A stretch of DNA of 64,000 bases. Source: Diphasiastrum complanatum. Lineage: Eukaryota; Streptophyta; Lycopodiopsida; Lycopodiales; Lycopodiaceae. The translations under genes and the position numbers were made by a program. The notes under the pieces are model-generated. The model saw only the letters and a list, made by a program, of their open reading frames with translations, did not search any database and was not told the origin of the DNA. Where the stretch lies: NCBI GenBank assembly GCA_029204225.1, contig CM055100.1, positions 58,526,975 through 58,590,974 on the forward strand. The letters run 5' to 3'. Shown here one piece after another: positions 58,553 through 64,000 of the stretch (position 1 is its first letter; every line of letters begins with the position of its first letter).

Positions 58553-59470
58553 ACTCCATGCTGAAAGCAGGTGCGTTGATTCGAAGAGTTTCTCTTGTAG
58601 GTTTCGGTGCTTTTGACGGATTTCAAAACGGATTTAAAATGCATTTTATATGCATTTTCTAAGGTTCTTCTTCCCGCTGCTTTTTCAAAGTTTTGAAGGG
58701 AAAACAATTGTGGGGGCCCATGGAAGCCCTGCCACGTGGCACTGTCCAAGAAAGGACAGGTGCGGTCCTTCCTGCCTTTGTTCCGCTCAGATTCAGGTAT
58801 AGATCTGTTGCGATGGGCCCTCCTCAGCGTGTTGAAACTTGAAAGTTCTGATCGCTGTCTGACCAGCGATGCTCCACTAGAAAACGAGTAGAAAACTGCC
58901 ATGTGGCACTGTTTGGGCCCGGACAGGTGTCTACAGGCAGCGTTTTCCTATTCCGCTCTCTTTCTAATCCTTGCTAGGGAAATCGGGGCCCTCCCTGCTC
59001 AAATGAAACGTTTTCTTCAGATATGTCCCTGTTTATCAGCGATGGACCATCTGAAGTAAAGCAAGAAAAAGTGAGGGGTGGGGGGGAGCTGTAGGCCACC
59101 TGGCAGATTGCTAGGAGACGGCCAGAAGGCTGAGGTGGAGGGCAAGGCCACTTGGCAGAGGGTAGGATGGCATGAAGAGGGAGGTATGCCTCTTCCATGC
59201 ATCTGTTTTGCGTGAAAAGAGGTGGAGGTGGTGGTGCATCCTTCTCTTTGCTTTCTCTTATTCCTCTTGGCAGCCATGGACAATACCATTTGGTTTGTGA
59301 AGAGACAGCAAGAGTAGCCTTGTATCTATCTTCCTTGAGTAGCTTTTGATTCTCTTCTATCATCTCTTCTTAATTCACCTCTCTTCTCTTTGTAAAAGTG
59401 GAGCCTACTCCTACCACACAGCCTATGTCCCTGTTCATGAGGCTACAGCATCTGCCTCTGTTTTAGACCC
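58553..59470 (+). other. leader of the chromovirus
   Basis: About 0.9 kb between primer site and gag without coding domains. It is colinear in part with 7486-8209 on the other strand. It presumably holds packaging signals, none identifiable. Confidence 0.6.
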
Positions 59471-60350
59471 TGATGCTTTGATGCTGGCTATTAACAGTCT
59501 ATAGCAACAGATTGTGGATATGCAAGCAAAGCATAGTCAGGGATCAGCAGGATCTCAATGAATTGACGCAGCTAAGGCAATTGGTGCATCAACCCTTGGT
59601 TACTCCTGAAGTTTTTGCTGGGGAAAAGAAGGATAGAACCCTGGAGGCGCTTGCAATGGCTGGATCGATGGAATTCGCACCTTTCCATGCACGATTCATC
59701 CGAGGACAACAAGATTAATCTAGCCGTCCTGTACCTGCGAGGTAAAGCATTTACCTGGTGGCAAGATATAAGGGGTAAGCCTGAAGTTCCTAGGAATTGG
59801 GAGGATTTTGTTAAGGCCTTTAAGGCGGCCTTCCTTCCTATTCTTGATGATTTTGAATTTTACCGTCAGTATGCAACAATCCATATGGGGAACCGGCCCC
59901 TGGATCAGTATTTACAAGAGTTTCAAGAGGTCATTTTTCGTTTTGCAACTAGAATAGATCCTTTGCTAGTAAAGTTGCATTTCATACTGGGGTTGCCAAG
60001 AGACTACCAGCTAGAGGTCAGGAGGAACCAGCCTCTTACCCTTGAGGATGCTGTTCGCTTCGCCAGAATCTACGATGATACTCTTACGAGATGGCTAAGC
60101 CTGAGACTGGTGTCTTGCCTGACGTAAAGGGTAAGAAGCCTTTCTTTCCAAAGAAATCGAAAGACAAGGCAAAGGAAGGGTCTTCAGGTTCAGGGAAATC
60201 GAAGAAAAGATCTACCTTGGACCAGGAAACCTTCATGAAAGCCAGAAGCGACAATCTGTGCTTTCAATTGCATGGAACCAGGTCATGTCGCGAAGGAATG
60301 TCCAAAGAAACGGAAAGCTAAAGGGGCATCTTTTAAGACGCCAGGTAACT
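59471..60350 (+). pseudogene. chromovirus gag, broken
   Basis: Capsid part with KINLAVLYLRGKAFTWW (about 59710-59765), FVKAFKAAFLP and FILGLPRDYQLEV, then a Lys/Ser-rich region and a CCHC knuckle (CMEPGHVAKEC near 60270) that binds genomic RNA. Breaks: TAG at 59502-59504, a 1-base insertion near 59541, a 2-base loss near 59640 compared with the copy at 7113-7485, a shift near 60088, and one inside the knuckle after its first cysteines. Confidence 0.88.
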
Positions 60351-63300
60351 CTTGCATATCTAGTGTAGATCTTTCCTTTGCTGGTAATTCTGTGTGTGAG
60401 CATCGTAGTTTTAATACGGCTATTTTTGGCCCTCATGACCTCATTCGGATGAAGGGGGTTGTGGGTGGCCAAGTCGTAACTGTTTTATTTGACGATGGTT
60501 CCACACATAATTTTATTAACGCTAATTTGTTGTAGAAGCTAAAGGTGGAAACAAGGCAAAGTGACCACCGATATACAGTGAAGCTGGCAACTGGAGCAGA
60601 AAGCCAAGTTTGGGACCGGATAGTCCCATGTCTACCAATAGAGATTCAAGCCTATAAGGATAAATTAGACTTTCATATTATGAATCTAGATAGGGTAGAT
60701 GTTATACTTGGTAAAGAGTGGTTCTATGAGAGGAACGAGTCTATGAAGAAAAACTATGTAACACACAGTTTGTCGTTCTTACATAACGGCTCACTCATAG
60801 AATTGAATGGAAATGTTGATATTTCTACTCTGTATATGCTTTCTGCTTTGGAAACTGTTAAATGTATGGATATTGTTGATTGCAGTTCTTATTTATGTTG
60901 GTTAAAACATTTTACTTACCATGAAGAACGTAGTTTGCAATTTTACAATCTCCAAATGGAGCTAATGCCTAACAACCTAAAACAAGAAAACTCGCCGGAA
61001 GGTGAAATTTTTAGAAAACTTAGACAAGAATTTAATGATGTGTTTCCTGAGCAGCTTCCTGAGGGTCTTCCACCCTCTAGGGGTGTTGACCATGGTATTA
61101 AACTGATTCCTGGTAGTTCTCCTATATCACTGTATCCATATAGGATGAGTACTACTGAAGAGGATGAGGTTTATAAGCAATTGCAAAATTACCTTAAGGT
61201 GGGCCATGTTAGGCCTAGTAAATCTCCCTAGGGGGCACCTGTGCTCCTTGTTGATAAAAAGACGGAGGTACTCGTCTTTGTGTGGACTTTAACAAGTTGA
61301 ATAAGTTAACGATTAAAAACCGTTATCCCTTGCCGCGAATGGATGAACTGGTTGATTGATTGCATGGTGCAAAGTACTTCACCAAAATCGATTTGAGATC
61401 AGGGTATCATCAGATTCGCATAAAGACTGAGGATGTTGAAAAAACCGGGTTTAGAACTAGGTACGGCCGTTATGAGTTTCTGGTTTTACCTTTTGGCTTG
61501 ACAAATGCTCCAGCAACCTTCCAGCAGATGATGAACGATCTTCTTCGTCCATATCTGGGAAAGTTCGTAATAGTCTACTTAGATGATATCCTCATCTATA
61601 GTAAGACCTTGGAGGAGCATGAGGAGCATATCAGGACTGTCTTAAAGTTACTTAGACAGGAGAAGCTTTTTGCCAAGGAGTCCAAATGTGTGTTCTTGTA
61701 GAAAAGGTTGTTATACCTTGGTCACATTATCTCGGACCATGGGTTGGAAATTGACCCAAATAAAGTCCGACAAGTACGTGAGTGGCCTCTTCCTAAAACC
61801 ATCCGGGAGGTTAAGTCCTTTTTGGGCTTTACGGGGTTTTTTCATAGATTCATCTTGAATTATGCATTAATTGCATTGGCCCTGACGAATGTCCTCAGAG
61901 GGTCTAAAAGAGTTAGCCGACACAGTAAGTTCAGTCCTCCAGTTACTTGGACTGAAGAGTTGAATCAGAGTTTTGAGAACCTCAAATACTGTGTAACTAC
62001 AGCGCCTATTTTACACAGTGGATCCTAACAAGCCGTATGTACTTGAAACGGATGTCAGTGATTATGCTATAGGCGCAGTCCTATATCAGGATGGTAGACC
62101 GGTAGCTTTTGAAAGCAAGAAGTTGGACCTTGCTCAAAGGCGGTATTCCACCTATGACAAGGAACGTTTCGCTGTTATTAATGCCCTGAAAGTTTGGAGA
62201 CATTATTTGTATGGCTCCCAGTTTACTATAGTTACTGACCATCAAGCGTTAAAGTATATTAACGATGCGGTTGACCTTAGGGGTCGTAAGGCCAGGTGGT
62301 CAGAGATGCTGCAAGAATTTCATTATGACATTGAGTATCGGAAGGGTACTTCTAATAGTGTCACGACGGATGCCTTAAGCCGGATTGGAGAGGTTAATCA
62401 GTTAAGCTTTTCTAAGATCCAATCTGAATTGTATCTCTCCCTAAGAGATTTGTGTAAGACCGATAGGTACTTCGGTCGTATTTGGCTAGACGTCCTGGCA
62501 AGTTCTTCTAGATCTAGTGATGAGCTTGGAATGCAGGATTCTAAGATTTCTCCTCAGGACAAGAGACAAAGAGACTATTTCTATTAGGAATGGGTTACTT
62601 TTTCGGAATGGAAAAGTTTGTGCGCTAGAAAATGATGATATAAGGGCCCCAGTCCTGCATGAATGTCATGACAGCCCGTGTGCAGGGCACCCTGGCGCTC
62701 AAAGGACACTTGACTTAGTAAAAAGGAGCTTTTACTGGCCAAATGTAAAAAGTCAGGTGGAGGCATATGTTCGCAAGTGTGCGCAATGCCAAGTTAACAA
62801 AGTTGTAAGACTTAAGGCAACTGGTTTGTTAATGCCCTTGGAAATTCCCGAAAGAAAGTGGGAAAGTATTTCCATGGACTTTGTGGTTGGGCTACCTCGG
62901 ATGGGGAAGCAAAATGATGCCATTTGGATGATAGTTGACAGGTTAACTAAAATGGCGCAGTTCATACCAACCAAGCAAACTGTCAAAGCTTCTGAACTTG
63001 CACAACTTTTCGTGGAAAAGTTGTACAGGTTGTTTGGTTTGCCAAATGACATTGTTAGTGATCGAGATCCAAAGTTCACTGGCAAATTCTAGCAAGCGGT
63101 CTTTGAAAAATTAGAGACCACTCTAAGTTTGGGGTCATTAGATCACCCTGAATCGGATGGTCAGACAGAGAGGACAAACCAGTCTATGGAAGATATGCTT
63201 CAGGCATATGTTTCCAGAAGATAGTCGGATTGGAAAAGGTACCTTCCAATGATTGAGTTTGCGTATAATAGCGCAAAGCACTCAGCGACGGGTTTTAGTC

Positions 63301-63686
63301 CATTTTCTCTGATGTATGGTTTCCAGCCTAGGGCTCCCATTTCGGTGGGCCTCAAAGGCCTCAAGGTTAAAGCAGCAGTAGATTTTCTGCATGATATGCA
63401 AGAGATGTTGGTTGTTACTCGCGAAAACGTAAAAACGGCTCAGGATAGAGCCCAGTTTTACGCTAATGAGAAGCGACAACCTAGGGTCTATGAGGAGGGG
63501 GCTTGGGTATATCTTAGAATTCCAAAAGATTCTAAGGTACTAAGGACTGGAAAATGTCCTAAGTTATCACCTCGTTACGCAGGGCCATTCCGTATAGTAA
63601 AGAAACTCCATCAGAATGCGTACCAGCTGGAACTTCCTCAAGGTGTCAAGGTGTTAAGGAACGACTTGGTGGAAAGGATGACGTGA
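60351..63686 (+). pseudogene. chromovirus pol: protease, RT, RNase H, integrase, broken
   Basis: Protease LFDDGSTHNFI near 60495 (Asp-Asp-Gly in place of the usual Asp-Ser-Gly). RT from about 60960, with [17 protein letters not shown] and catalytic [13 protein letters not shown] near 61575. RNase H VLETDVSDYAIGAVLYQ (62040), TDHQAL (62237) and TDALSR. Integrase zinc HECHDSPCAGH...CAQC (62660-62790) and D-D-E residues in SMDFVVG, VSDRDPKF and DGQTERT. Stops: TAG at 60533, 61229, 61699, 63090 and 63222, TGA at 61357, plus a TAG at 62585 near a frameshift. Further shifts near 61258, 62014 and 62580. The conserved neighbours of these stops show former Trp or Gln codons. Confidence 0.92.
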
Positions 63687-63874
63687 TGTCTCAGGAGGAC
63701 CTATCATCCTTTGTACCTACTGAACCACAGGCCATTGTTGAGGTACGTCAACGTGGACTCAGGAACCGACAGGTAACTGAGTACTTGGTTCGTTGGAAAG
63801 GAAGTTCCGAGGACGATGACACTTGGGAGAAGGAACACGACCTTAAACTGAGATTCCCTGGATTCCTTCCTTAG
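63683..63874 (+). pseudogene. C-terminal chromodomain of the chromovirus integrase
   Basis: The frame holds VEVRQRGLRNRQVTEYLVRWKG.. followed by DDDTWEKEHDL, the three-strand plus helix pattern of a chromodomain with the YLVRWKG core and TWE motif, which steers integration to histone-marked chromatin. It is one frameshift (near 63675) away from the integrase frame, which stops at 63684-63686. Confidence 0.88.
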
Positions 63875-63888
63875 ATAAGGAATTTTTT

Positions 63889-63901
63889 AAGGACGAGGGA
63901 A
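63889..63901 (+). other. polypurine tract of the chromovirus
   Basis: AAGGACGAGGGAA, one C aside all purine, abuts the 3' LTR and would prime plus-strand DNA synthesis. Confidence 0.75.
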
Positions 63902-64000
63902 TGTTAGGGACCCAACTCCCTTGGGTCCCAAACCCAGACTTGAGACTGGACGATGACTGGGCCTGTAGACTTGACCGGTGACTCGTGAAGCTGCATGGTT
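63902..64000 (+). repeat. 3' LTR of the chromovirus (first 99 bp)
   Basis: Starts TGTTAGGGACCC and is identical to 58095-58193 by direct comparison. It is cut by the window edge; about 344 bp more are expected. Confidence 0.95.

Larger units (their letters stand above)
58095..64000 (+). mobile_element. chromodomain Ty3/gypsy retrotransposon (chromovirus), right end cut by the window
   Basis: Layout: 5' LTR 58095-58537, primer site 58540-58552, leader to about 59470, gag, protease, RT, RNase H, integrase, chromodomain (to 63874), purine tract 63889-63901, 3' LTR from 63902. The first 99 bases of the two LTRs are identical, so insertion was recent, yet the coding region carries at least seven stops and about as many frameshifts. 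It interrupts an hAT relic. Relatives in the window: the gag/LTR stump (7113-8659), a pol relic (12066-12850) and a solo LTR (37036-37356). Inserted bases immediately left of the element are ATGGT, the expected target copy. Confidence 0.93.

Noticed and set aside
59502-63224. Reassigned or suppressed TAG codon in the chromovirus
   Set aside because: Frameshifts and one TGA accompany the TAGs, and the sites fit deamination of CAG and TGG codons, so decay is simpler.

Overview
The window is nuclear DNA of a land plant with a large, transposon-rich genome. The evidence is an intron-rich host gene, TAGGGTTT/AAACCCTA words and pyrimidine tracts in 5' leaders, initiator-Met tRNA primer sites next to LTRs, and several layers of Ty3/gypsy, Ty1/copia, hAT and LINE remains. 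The long TE-filled introns and the hAT and LTR families would suit a fern, lycophyte, bryophyte or gymnosperm. The species cannot be fixed from the sequence alone.

Layout, left to right. 1-629 (minus): an open frame with a BED-type zinc finger and proline-rich linker that runs off the left edge, preceded by a 490-bp CT/CA microsatellite. 2463-5940 (plus): a multi-exon hAT-superfamily transposase pseudogene (DUF659-like region plus hAT dimerisation domain). 7113-8659 (minus): 5' LTR, primer site and gag stump of a gypsy family whose fuller copy lies at the right end. 9708-10260 (minus): what looks like the first exon and leader of a plant gene, but without an AUG in its open frame. 12.1-14.6 kb: gypsy and copia relics, followed by a short frame resembling Uma2-like nucleases. 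16323-23881: a complete two-LTR element with a perfect 5-bp target duplication (CGAAG) but no recognisable gag or pol, so LARD-like. 25.2-31.4 kb: two gypsy pol regions abutting head to head. 31.4-45.8 kb: LTR pieces, an unknown single-stop frame, a decayed acidic repeat frame, copia RT/RNase H, gypsy RNase H and a LINE RT relic.

46190-54593 (plus) is the one convincing host gene. Five exons with matching phases encode a protein with a putative organelle-targeting N-terminus, a short 'ERxxVVESYV...GQFPS' helical domain and three RRM-like modules. Two tiny upstream ORFs, one an immediate AUG-stop, precede its start. Its introns carry solo-LTR candidates.

57215-58094 (minus) is a second hAT relic, split at 58094 by a chromodomain gypsy element (58095 to beyond 64000). 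That element has LTRs identical over the 99 bp visible, a primer site, gag, protease, RT, RNase H, integrase, chromodomain and polypurine tract. Its coding frame carries many stops (nearly all TAG) and frameshifts, so a dead copy seems to have moved recently. No single new system is proven. The best leads are the host RNA-binding gene with its uORFs, the LARD-like element, the dead-but-young chromovirus nested in hAT, and several unknown captured frames.
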